NCBI GenBank assembly: GCA_013286765.1
Contig: JABDFB010000107.1
Span: forward strand, 1-6,109
Direction of reading: 5' to 3'
DNA: 6,109 bases
From: Deltaproteobacteria bacterium
Lineage (GTDB): Bacteria; Bdellovibrionota; UBA1018
A program made the translations under genes and the position numbers. Below, piece by piece: positions 1 to 6,042 of this stretch (position 1 is its first letter; the number at the start of each line of letters is the position of its first letter). Below the pieces are notes generated by a model that had not been told where the DNA came from, searched no databases, and worked only from the letters and a program-made list of their open reading frames with translations.

Positions 1-1
1 A

Positions 2-769
2 TTCAAAAAACCATGGGTAGCAACGCCAGAGCTGGTTGCTCATGGAAAAGAGCTCTTTGCCGTACAATGTACTTCTTGTCATGGAGAAAAGGGGCATGGT
101 GACGGACCCGCAGCAGGAGCCCTAAGCCCACATCCGCGAAATTTTACGTCTGCAGATGGTTGGAAGAACGGTCGAAAACCTACACAAGTTTTTGAAACTC
201 TTAACAAAGGTGTAGCAGGCTCTGCCATGGCTTCCTATGCTACTCTGCCGCCGGATGATCGCTGGGCGTTGGCTCATTATGTCCTGACACTTGGACCACC
301 ACCACCTCAAGATACTCCAGCGGATTTTGCGAAAGCGGGTATTGATCCGACTAAAGAAAGCGCTACTACTGTTGAAGCGCCAACCATTCCCATTGAGTTT
401 GCAATAGAGAGAATGGCTGTCGCTGAGACTAAGCCAGAAGAGCAACCGTTGGCTAGATCCGATCGATTCCAAAGAACATTCCCAAGCAACTTAAGCGTAG
501 GTGCTGCTATTTATCAAAATCAGTGCGCTAAATGTCATAACGAGCGTGGTGAAGGTGGAATTAAAGTTAAGAACATGGGAACAACTCCGATAGCATTCGT
601 TACTACAGCATCGTTTAGAGCAAGACCTGACTCTTTACGTTCAGCTGAACGGTTTTCGGACGTGGTGGCCAGAGGCCTACCAGGCGATTTAATGCCCGGA
701 CACAGTGAATTGACAAAATCGGAACTTCAAGAACTGTATCAATTCGTTAAGTTCCTGGCTGGAATATAG
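2..769 (+). CDS. Diheme c-type cytochrome (5' end missing)
   Basis: The reading frame is open from the left edge to the TAG at 767-769, so an N-terminus with the expected signal peptide lies outside the window; the ATG at 227 is internal. Two class I cytochrome c domains are visible. The first has a CTSCH heme site (codons at 68-82) and a likely axial Met at 227-229, followed by the typical helix DDRWALAHYV. A linker rich in Pro, Ala and Glu (about 290-480) joins it to the second domain, with CAKCH at 524-538 and a likely axial Met in LMPGH at 692-694. CxxCH hemes are attached in the periplasm, so this is probably an electron carrier or a subunit of a respiratory complex. The next gene follows 48 bp downstream on the same strand, and the two may be co-transcribed. 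The oxidase or reductase it serves cannot be named from this fragment. The cytochrome assignment is secure; the partner is unknown. Confidence 0.93.
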   Translation, partial: FKKPWVATPELVAHGKELFAVQCTSCHGEKGHGDGPAAGALSPHPRNFTSADGWKNGRKPTQVFETLNKGVAGSAMASYATLPPDDRWALAHYVLTLGPPPPQDTPADFAKAGIDPTKESATTVEAPTIPIEFAIERMAVAETKPEEQPLARSDRFQRTFPSNLSVGAAIYQNQCAKCHNERGEGGIKVKNMGTTPIAFVTTASFRARPDSLRSAERFSDVVARGLPGDLMPGHSELTKSELQELYQFVKFLAGI

Positions 770-808
770 AAGATCGGATTTTAAAAAGGTCCTAAGACCG
801 CTCTATTC

Positions 809-821
809 GCATAGCTTATGC
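809..821 (+). other. Small inverted repeat covering the 818 start codon
   Basis: GCATA (809-813) and TATGC (817-821) are perfect 5-bp arms around a 3-nt centre, and the right arm contains the ATG at 818. A second tiny hairpin, GGTC/GACC, lies just before it at 788-799. There is no poly-T tract, so neither is an intrinsic terminator. They could lower initiation at 818 or be chance; the stems are short. Confidence 0.25.
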
Positions 822-1222
822 AATTGTCACTTTACATGTGGCAGCATGACATAATGGAAATAGGTAATTTGCTCGGTCGCATTCTTAGTTTAGCTGACGA
901 ACTTCCGGGCTCTGGAGTTGGGCATTCTGCTGGAGCGGGTTCGCCTTTCAGCGACTACGTGGCAGGAGTTGCTATTTACGTGTTGTTGGTCGGATTCTTA
1001 GTCGCTGGCCTACTTATTGGCGCTTTCCTAATCATTAATCTTGGACTCATGTCGAAACGTCCCGGAGATCGAATCGGCGGTAGAACTCCAAGCGATTTAG
1101 GAATTCTCAAGGAGAATGTTTGGCCTGAAGACCCCTATGTAGAAAATACGCTTCCCGCTGAACTTGAAGAAGCTCAGAGAGTTGAGGAGCAGCAAAGCGA
1201 AAAGGAGAAAAAGATCGCATAG
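818..1222 (+). CDS. Small single-span membrane protein, unrecognised
   Basis: This encodes up to 134 residues and I do not recognise the family. Residues 1-45 are mixed, with a Gly/Ser/Ala-rich stretch at 31-42. Residues 47-78 form one strong hydrophobic segment, followed by SKRPGDR; by the positive-inside rule the C-terminus is cytoplasmic and the N-terminus periplasmic. The tail (about 85-134) is hydrophilic, Glu-rich and ends in a charged, possibly coiled, segment with EKEKK. It sits 48 bp after the diheme cytochrome gene on the same strand, so a role as an accessory or anchor subunit of the same respiratory complex is a reasonable inference, not shown. The start is uncertain: no Shine-Dalgarno site precedes the ATG at 818, and ATGs at 836 (residue 7) and 854 (residue 13) are alternatives. 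Codon use and the membrane segment support a real gene. Confidence 0.72.
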   Translation: MQLSLYMWQHDIMEIGNLLGRILSLADELPGSGVGHSAGAGSPFSDYVAGVAIYVLLVGFLVAGLLIGAFLIINLGLMSKRPGDRIGGRTPSDLGILKENVWPEDPYVENTLPAELEEAQRVEEQQSEKEKKIA

Positions 1223-1234
1223 CCAAGACCAAAT

Positions 1235-3086
1235 TCTATGCAGACAGAAAACCTACGCTGTTTTTGCGAACTCCTCGCCCCCCGGAAATCCTAGGAGCGG
1301 AATACCAAGTGGAATTCTTCTTCGAGCGGCACCGACATACAGAGCAGCATTAATCAGACTTGTGTGAACGGAAGTACTGGGGTAACCAAAACGAACATTG
1401 TCTGGTACTGGCTCTGTAGTATCTCCAAAAAAAACCTAAAGGACTAGCGTAAGTACAGAGTTCCGCCAATCTATCCCTGGCTTCATCAAAGCGTTCTAAC
1501 AGGGCCAGGCTACAAATAAAGAAAAAGCTGCTCCAAAGATCATCTGGTTGCTTTTCGTCGGTCGCATAAGAAGATTGATACCGCTTGAGAAAAACTCCAT
1601 TCGACAATGTTGTTTGGATAGCATCGAGTGTTCCCACCATTCGAGGATCAGTGGGAGGCAGAAAATTTAAGAAAAGCAACCAGAGACAAGAAGCGTCAAG
1701 GCCATTGTCACCAAACGATTTAATAAAGGTGTTCTGCTCTGAGTTGTAGCCTTGATCACAAATCGTTGCATGCAAAATTTCTTGCTCTAACCGCCAACGG
1801 TTTGGAATTTCCTTTTCTAAAACGGTGGCGAGCCAAATACATTGATCTAGGGCAGCCCAGCAAAAGACCTTAGATACCACAAAGTGTTCAGGTTTACGGT
1901 GTCCATCCCGATCCTGTGACCACGGCCCATAATCGGGCCTTCTCCAGGCCTGGCAAATATAGTCGGCTATTTCGGCCAATTGAGGCCACAGTTCGTCCGG
2001 GAACTCTTTAAAAATCTTGTAGTATTGAGAGACCGCCACCAGGACATGCCCGTAGATATCGAGTTGAAAATGAAGGGAATGAACTGGTGGATGTTCTCCA
2101 AAAGTCTTTCCGCCGTCCAACGTATAGATGGGTTGCAAGCCCTCTACTCCGTCTCGCTCAATCATCTTCTTGATCCATTGAAAGTAGGCATGAGCTTCTT
2201 TCACGTAACCCAGGTGGGCAAGTGCCTGAATTTTCAGACTACATCCGCGCAGAGGTGCAAATCGGTGTTCCCAAACATAGTTTTGAGCCTGGGGTTCTCT
2301 TTGAAAGGTTATTACAGAGTGAGAAATAGAACCTGAAAATGGCGCGCTCATTGTTTTCAAAAAGAGGCTCGACTTACTGACTAGGTCATGCCACGGCCCC
2401 CCAAAGATGCATCCCGAAGCGACGCAATGGTGGGAGTATTCTTCCCAGTATTTTACCGTGGATTGAAACGATTGTTTGTTTAGTGATATCGCCGAATCTG
2501 CTCCAAAGTAAGAGCTGCCTCTACCCCATCCCCAGATAAACTGTGTACTCATTCCTGCACGCATACTAAAGCGGGCGTATGCTGTTGTTCCATTGGCCAC
2601 GATTTCTAGTGGAATTTTTTCGCTATGGAGAATCGCTACTTGATCGGCCTGTGTTCCCCTAAAAAGAACTCCCCCTGGGTGCTTTTCTCCTTGTGTGAAT
2701 TCTTTGCCGTAATCGAAACGGGGATTACAAGTTAAAACCCAGTTAACGCTTCCCGTAAGGACGTTAATTCTTCTAAAAATGAATGAGTGGCATCCGAAAT
2801 TTTCTTCAACTGGCATCCAGTCAATCAGGATTGCGCTTCCCGTCGGAGTTTCAAAGAAAGTTTCTAGCACGATGCTTTTTTGAATATAGTAGTGCCTCGA
2901 GCGGAATTCTCCCTGAGGGCAAATCTGAAATCTTCCACCCGCACCCTCATTAATAAAAGCTGCAAAATGACTTGGAGAATCGAGATAAGGCAGACAGCAC
3001 CAATCGATCGCGCCGAATTGGTTTACCAAAGCCGAGCTTTGATGGTTGCCAATCACTCCGTAGTCACTAGCAGCCAAGTAGCTCAT
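1235..3086 (-). CDS. GH15 glucoamylase-like protein, frameshifted near the C-terminus
   Basis: The N-terminus is typical of bacterial glycoside hydrolase family 15: YGVIGNHQSSALV, then GAIDWCCLP and LDSPSHFA. The (alpha/alpha) barrel region follows, with WEHRF (from residue 272), ALAHLGYVKEA, FQLDIYG (340-346) and SKVFCWAALDQ. Members hydrolyse alpha-glucosidic bonds in glucans or trehalose. The start at 3086 is chosen because GGAGG lies 5 nt upstream and the GH15 homology begins there; the frame is open further, to 3242, but that part looks unrelated. As written, the frame stops at 1350 (578 aa) with a non-GH15 tail after residue 553. Dropping one base of the eight-A run at 1427-1434 restores a family-like end with VHTSLINAALYVGAARR and a stop at 1235-1237 (616 aa). 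Key positions differ from the family: RG instead of RD (280-281), Ser390 in place of the Glu of GIWE, and YGH instead of YGE. It follows the PAP2 gene by 112 bp on the same strand. Activity is doubtful. Confidence 0.85.
1427..1434 (-). repeat. Eight-base homopolymer at the GH15 frameshift
   Basis: A run of eight A on + (eight T in the coding sense) sits exactly where the GH15 reading frame loses family similarity. The frame obtained with seven bases continues into recognisable GH15 sequence. A run of this length can reflect a sequencing error, replication slippage (phase variation), transcriptional slippage or an inactivating mutation. Another eight-base run at 5952-5959 in gshA keeps its frame. 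Confidence 0.8.
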
Positions 3087-3096
3087 TAAGGCCTCC
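3084..3096 (-). promoter_or_regulatory. Shine-Dalgarno site that fixes the GH15 start
   Basis: On the - strand, GGAGG (complement of 3092-3096) is followed by 5 nt and the ATG at 3086. This strong site, together with the start of GH15 homology at the next codons, favours 3086 over the in-frame ATG at 3242, which lies inside the PAP2 gene. Confidence 0.8.
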
Positions 3097-3158
3097 AAGG
3101 AATTATAAAAAGCAAAGATGAGGCCAATTGGTGTTCGGAACTTCTTTTTGCTTGATAT

Positions 3159-3176
3159 TTCGCTAGCTGCAGCGAA
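3159..3176 (-). other. Hairpin in the phosphatase-GH15 gap
   Basis: TTCGCT (3159-3164) and AGCGAA (3171-3176) form a perfect 6-bp stem with a 6-nt loop. It lies 3 bp from the larger hairpin at 3180-3210, upstream of the GH15 start on the - strand. No U tract follows, so it is not a standard terminator. It may be an mRNA processing or stability element, or chance. Confidence 0.35.
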
Positions 3177-3179
3177 CAC

Positions 3180-3210
3180 AGGGATTCCTAATCGCTCTCT
3201 AGGAATCCCT
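3180..3210 (-). other. 11-bp perfect hairpin at the end of the PAP2 gene
   Basis: AGGGATTCCTA (3180-3190) and TAGGAATCCCT (3200-3210) are perfect inverted repeats with a 9-nt loop. The PAP2 stop codon (3199-3201) lies at the loop edge, so the hairpin spans the last codons of the phosphatase and the start of the gap before the GH15 gene. There is no run of T after it on either strand. It could be a weak terminator or attenuator, or could protect the upstream mRNA from 3' exonucleases. The inverted repeat is certain; the function is inferred. Confidence 0.5.
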
Positions 3211-3945
3211 CTGAGTTCTCTGGTAGCTGAGTGTACAAACAAACCAGGCTGCTAAAGTCCCAGCCAAACCGCCACAAATTACATCTGTTAAGAAATGACG
3301 GCTCGCCAATATTCTGAAATGACCTGTCGTAAAAATAAAACCCTGCCCCAAAAGCAATACTCCGAAATATAACCAGGCAGGAGCTTTGCGATGTATAAGA
3401 ATTAAAACGGCTGCTGTCAGAGTTGCTGCACTAAAGCTAGTATGTCCGGAATAAAAGGACGTATAGTTAGCCGGGTCAGCACCTAGTACCGTCGGAGAAC
3501 TATAAACAAAAGGTCTAGGACGCTGGACCACTAAATGCGAAATTTCCGTTAAAAGTCCGTTCGTACAAATCGTCTGTAAAAGCAGAGTGGCATCAAAAGC
3601 TAAAAACCCGAACAGGGTTGTCCAATTGATTTTCTTTCTTAAGCCGAGCGACAGAGTCCAGAATAGCGGAATCAGAAATCCCAAAACGCCCGAACTGTTC
3701 TGGCCATAAAAGGAAAATAAATCTGCATTTGGCAAGTCGATTCCCAAGGTAACCCTGTCGATTGCAGGAATAGATGATGCAGTACAAGATGTAGGAATGA
3801 TTGAGCATTTAGGTCTTATAACGGTTCCGCGTATATGAACTGCCGCAGCCCAAAGAGCCATGGTCATGAGCAATGGCGCAATGTTTTGATTAAAGAAAGT
3901 TTGAACCTTGTAAAGTGCCGTTGCTTTATCATCTTGCCTGTTCAT
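3199..3945 (-). CDS. PAP2-family membrane phosphatase
   Basis: This is an integral membrane protein of 248 aa (from the ATG at 3945) with about six hydrophobic segments, roughly at 21-38, 87-101, 112-128, 171-186, 191-207 and 221-238. It carries the three PAP2/acid phosphatase signatures: RPRPF at 142-146, YSGHTSF at 165-171 with catalytic-type His168, and R211-x5-H217-x3-D221. Members remove phosphate from phosphatidic acid, undecaprenyl pyrophosphate or related lipids; the substrate cannot be told here. The Lys usually found seven residues before the second Arg of RPRP is His137, and the Pro/Ser-Arg contexts are relaxed (YSGH, FR). The frame is also open to an ATG at 4011, but that would overlap the peroxiredoxin start, and neither start has a clear Shine-Dalgarno site; 3945 leaves a sensible 64-bp divergent gap. 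The GH15 gene lies downstream on the same strand, 112 bp away. Confidence 0.85.
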   Translation of the reverse strand: MNRQDDKATALYKVQTFFNQNIAPLLMTMALWAAAVHIRGTVIRPKCSIIPTSCTASSIPAIDRVTLGIDLPNADLFSFYGQNSSGVLGFLIPLFWTLSLGLRKKINWTTLFGFLAFDATLLLQTICTNGLLTEISHLVVQRPRPFVYSSPTVLGADPANYTSFYSGHTSFSAATLTAAVLILIHRKAPAWLYFGVLLLGQGFIFTTGHFRILASRHFLTDVICGGLAGTLAAWFVCTLSYQRTQRDS

Positions 3946-4009
3946 TTTAATTATGAAATTACCACGTACAAAGGTTTCTGAAATAGGAAAACGAATGAAA
4001 GGAAATATC
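3946..4009. promoter_or_regulatory. Divergent intergenic region, PAP2 and peroxiredoxin
   Basis: This 64-bp AT-rich gap separates two divergent genes and probably holds the 5' ends of both transcripts. On + the peroxiredoxin has AAAGGA at 3998-4003, 6 nt before its ATG at 4010. On - a CATAAT sequence lies just upstream of the phosphatase ATG at 3945. No convincing -35/-10 pair or operator palindrome was found, so promoter positions are not assigned. Confidence 0.45.
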
Positions 4010-4537
4010 ATGTCACAATCAATCAGAGTAGGGTGCCCCGCGCCGGAATTTAACGGAAAAGCATACGTCCAGGGTCAATTCAAAGATGTTTCCCTAAAGG
4101 ACTTTCACGGTAAATGGGTGTGCTTGTTCTTTTATCCATTAGATTTTACTTTTGTTTGCCCCACCGAAATTCGATCTTTTGCCCAGAAGGAAGCCGAATT
4201 TAAAGAACTAGGTTGCCAGATTGTTGCTTGCAGTACAGATAGCGAATATTCGCACAAAGCCTGGTTTGAAAGAGATTTGAAAGAAGTAAAATACCCAGTT
4301 CTTGCTGATACCGCCCATCATGTCTCCAGAGACTACGGGGTCCTTTTAGAAGACAAAGGCGTTGCGCTACGTGGAACATTTCTGATTGACCCAAAAGGGG
4401 TTTTGCAGTGGATGTCCGTAAATGCATTGGGAACAGGTAGGTCCGTGGACGAAGTTCTCAGAACTTTGCAGGCCCTAGAAACAGGCGAACTCTGCCCAGC
4501 CGACTGGAAACCCGGAAAAGCAACAATTAAGACTTAA
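4010..4537 (+). CDS. Typical 2-Cys peroxiredoxin (AhpC/Prx1 type)
   Basis: This cytoplasmic thiol peroxidase of 175 aa would reduce H2O2 and organic hydroperoxides. The peroxidatic Cys50 lies in DFTFVCPTEI with the family Thr47, and the conserved Arg121 is in RGTFLIDP. The resolving Cys162 is in GELCPADWKPG, so disulfide formation between subunits is expected. The protein ends 13 residues after Cys162 and has no C-terminal YF motif, which in the family goes with resistance to over-oxidation; the tail is shorter than in E. coli AhpC. Four further Cys (9, 38, 69, 74) are present. The start at 4010 is preferred over the in-frame ATG at 3953 because AAAGGA is correctly spaced and the thioredoxin-fold homology begins a few residues later. 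No reductase gene (AhpF or AhpD) is adjacent; a thioredoxin system may serve it. It is transcribed towards gshA. Confidence 0.95.
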   Translation: MSQSIRVGCPAPEFNGKAYVQGQFKDVSLKDFHGKWVCLFFYPLDFTFVCPTEIRSFAQKEAEFKELGCQIVACSTDSEYSHKAWFERDLKEVKYPVLADTAHHVSRDYGVLLEDKGVALRGTFLIDPKGVLQWMSVNALGTGRSVDEVLRTLQALETGELCPADWKPGKATIKT

Positions 4538-4683
4538 TAGGACATTTTCTCACTTATTAACACCTAGGTGAGCAGATTTTGACTTTAGACAAGGAAGTTT
4601 TTGCGAAAGGCCCGGAGTGTACACGCAAGTACATGAGGAGCCTTGAGCAAAAATTGACGAAGTATAAAGTCAAAAGATGCCAC
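4538..4683. other. Convergent intergenic gap, peroxiredoxin and gshA
   Basis: This 146-bp gap has no credible gene. It is nearly filled by the imperfect palindrome at 4563-4688. A nested 10-bp palindrome CACCTAGGTG lies at 4561-4570, and CTCAC/GTGAG arms (4549-4553, 4568-4572) could form a small alternative hairpin after the peroxiredoxin stop. No stem followed by a T run was found on either strand, so no classical terminator is called. Confidence 0.6.
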
Positions 4684-4688
4684 CTAGG
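4563..4688. repeat. 126-bp imperfect palindrome, MITE-like or structured RNA
   Basis: The two halves are inverted copies. Matching blocks are CCTAGGTG (4563-4570 with 4681-4688), GCA (4572-4574 with 4678-4680), TTTTGACTTTA (4577-4587 with 4665-4675), TTTTTGC (4598-4604 with 4647-4653), AAGGC (4607-4611 with 4640-4644) and TGTAC (4618-4622 with 4629-4633), closing on a 6-nt loop. Several internal mismatches are opposed GA/GA pairs (4575-4576 with 4676-4677; 4605-4606 with 4645-4646), which can stack in RNA helices. TA dinucleotides at 4565-4566 and 4685-4686 flank a 118-bp core, as expected for IS630/mariner-type miniature elements. The right edge overlaps the gshA stop codon. It could instead be a long bidirectional terminator-like hairpin or a small RNA. 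The inverted repeat is directly visible; its nature is inferred. Confidence 0.6.
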
Positions 4689-6042
4689 CCGAGAAACAAG
4701 GTGGGAAGAGGGACAACCCCCTTCCTAAACTGTTAAGCCTTTCCAAATTCTTCTCAAGTTCAATGCCCGTGGCAAAGACGGATAATTGAGCAATTGATCC
4801 GTAGGCTCGTTCCAAAAGGGGTTCGTTCTTGAGATCTTCGCGCTCTGCGAATTCCGTATCTAGTGTTCGCAAATCAGACATGCAGAGCATTTTAAAGACC
4901 ATGCCTTGAGAATTGAGGTTATCTTCGTCGCTCTTCTCCGTATTGGAACGAAGAAAGCCTCCGATAAGTTCATTTCCAAATAGGTAAATTACGGGCTCCG
5001 CCGCGAAGTTGTTCACCAGAGTCGCTGTCGGTATTCCCTCTTGGACGACAACGCTCTCAATCGGTGCACGATTTTTTCCAACACTCATTTTGTTTTTCAT
5101 CCGTCGATTGAGATGAGCGAGTTCTTCCGAGGAATGAACCACCATAATACCCATTCCGTAAGTTCCGGAATTGTTTTTGATAAAAACAAAGGGCTTGCGT
5201 TTGATTTGGTGAACTTTATAGGCCTCTTGGGTCCTTCCAATGATTCGGTCAACCGATTGGGCGACCTTATCTATGCCAATTTCCTCATTAAAATTAACTG
5301 GAGTCACTTCTTCCGTTTCGATTTGTATTAACCAAGGATCTATTTTGGCAATTGAGGAAAATTCGGCTGCTAACTCGTTATAATATTTAAAATGCTCACT
5401 CTTCTTTCGGGAATGCCACCCAAGAATATGGCTTGGCACAATCGGCTGTCGGATTTTATCCAATGGCTTCGGATACCCACCCGAAAAATCATTATTCAGT
5501 AGAATCAAATCGGGCCGAAAGCCCCGTGCTGACAGAATTTGATTTTCTATGGATATGGGATGCGCTTTCAATTCCTTGCCAGTGAAAGAAGTCAGTTGGA
5601 CCACATCCATTTCCGTAGGAAGTGAGCTTTCTTCTTGTTCGGAAAAATCTCCATACCACCCGATTCGCGTTTCAAATCCTGCATCCTGGATGATTTTTTC
5701 CAAATAGTATAAATTTTCAATATAATATTTGTTTTGAGTATGGGATTCCGGAAGCAGAAGAATCTTTTTGATCGCTCCTACTCCAAGATTACTCTGCAGT
5801 TTTTGTATTTCTTCCTTTAAGATTACTGGCGCTGTTCTACGATCTTCTGGACAGATATTATTAAACCCGGCAGGATACAGATTAGAGTCCACTGGAACGA
5901 CTTTGTATCCAGAATCTCTTAAATCTACAGAACAGTAAAAAGGGAGAGGAATTTTTTTTCCCTTTTCCCTTTGCCATTCGCAGAGAGCTTTTCTGTTCGT
6001 CAGAATATTTTCAGCTAGGTGACTAACTATTTTTGTGGCCAT
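4684..6042 (-). CDS. gshA: Glutamate-cysteine ligase, A. ferrooxidans-type family
   Basis: This encodes 452 aa and catalyses the first, ATP-dependent step of glutathione synthesis in the cytoplasm, joining glutamate and cysteine. It matches the rare ATP-grasp-like GshA family defined from Acidithiobacillus ferrooxidans (TIGR02049/PF08886, from memory), not the E. coli type. Conserved blocks are PVDSNLYPAGFNNIC (50-64), LLLPESHTQN (95-104), LLNNDFSGG (181-189), GWHSRKKSEHF (208-218), IDPWLI (234-239), SGTYGMGIMVV (292-302, nucleotide-binding region), NRRMKNKM (312-319), VQEG (333-336), AEPVIY (348-353), GGFLR (361-365) and ENLNSQGMVF-like sequence at 374-383. GGAG at 6050-6053, 7 nt before the ATG, supports this start. 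An eight-base run at 5952-5959 encodes GKKI in frame. The stop codon lies at the edge of the palindromic element. gshB is not seen; it might lie beyond the right edge. Confidence 0.92.
   Translation of the reverse strand: MATKIVSHLAENILTNRKALCEWQREKGKKIPLPFYCSVDLRDSGYKVVPVDSNLYPAGFNNICPEDRRTAPVILKEEIQKLQSNLGVGAIKKILLLPESHTQNKYYIENLYYLEKIIQDAGFETRIGWYGDFSEQEESSLPTEMDVVQLTSFTGKELKAHPISIENQILSARGFRPDLILLNNDFSGGYPKPLDKIRQPIVPSHILGWHSRKKSEHFKYYNELAAEFSSIAKIDPWLIQIETEEVTPVNFNEEIGIDKVAQSVDRIIGRTQEAYKVHQIKRKPFVFIKNNSGTYGMGIMVVHSSEELAHLNRRMKNKMSVGKNRAPIESVVVQEGIPTATLVNNFAAEPVIYLFGNELIGGFLRSNTEKSDEDNLNSQGMVFKMLCMSDLRTLDTEFAEREDLKNEPLLERAYGSIAQLSVFATGIELEKNLERLNSLGRGLSLFPPCFSA

Noticed and set aside
294..306. 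CCA trinucleotide repeat in the cytochrome gene
   Set aside because: Only four units, encoding a short Pro run in the interdomain linker; too short to treat as a variable repeat.
1164..1367. 67-residue + strand reading frame
   Set aside because: It overlaps the membrane-protein 3' end and the restored GH15 C-terminus, with an Arg/Ser/Lys-rich composition typical of an out-of-frame reading.
1980..2336. 118-residue + strand reading frame
   Set aside because: It lies opposite the well-supported GH15 coding sequence and has no recognisable motif or ribosome site.
3102..3107. Perfect TATAAT on the - strand upstream of the GH15 gene
   Set aside because: No matching -35 box lies 16-18 bp upstream, and a transcript starting from it would begin within the Shine-Dalgarno site, so a promoter is unlikely.
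3087..3242. In-frame N-terminal extension of the GH15 protein to an ATG at 3242
   Set aside because: It overlaps the end of the PAP2 gene, shows no GH15 similarity and has no clear ribosome site, whereas 3086 has GGAGG at the right distance and homology starts there.
3946..4011. Longer PAP2 start at 4011 and longer peroxiredoxin start at 3953
   Set aside because: These starts would make the divergent genes overlap. Neither has a better ribosome site, and both families' homology begins after the shorter starts. The 4011 option for PAP2 is not fully excluded.
4563..4688. Integron attC site
   Set aside because: The inverted repeat resembles a foldable recombination site, but the GTTRRRY/RYYYAAC core boxes are missing and there is no integrase or cassette arrangement.
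5952..5959. Second eight-base homopolymer as another frameshift
   Set aside because: The gshA frame reads through it (GKKIP) and family motifs continue on both sides, so nothing is disrupted here.
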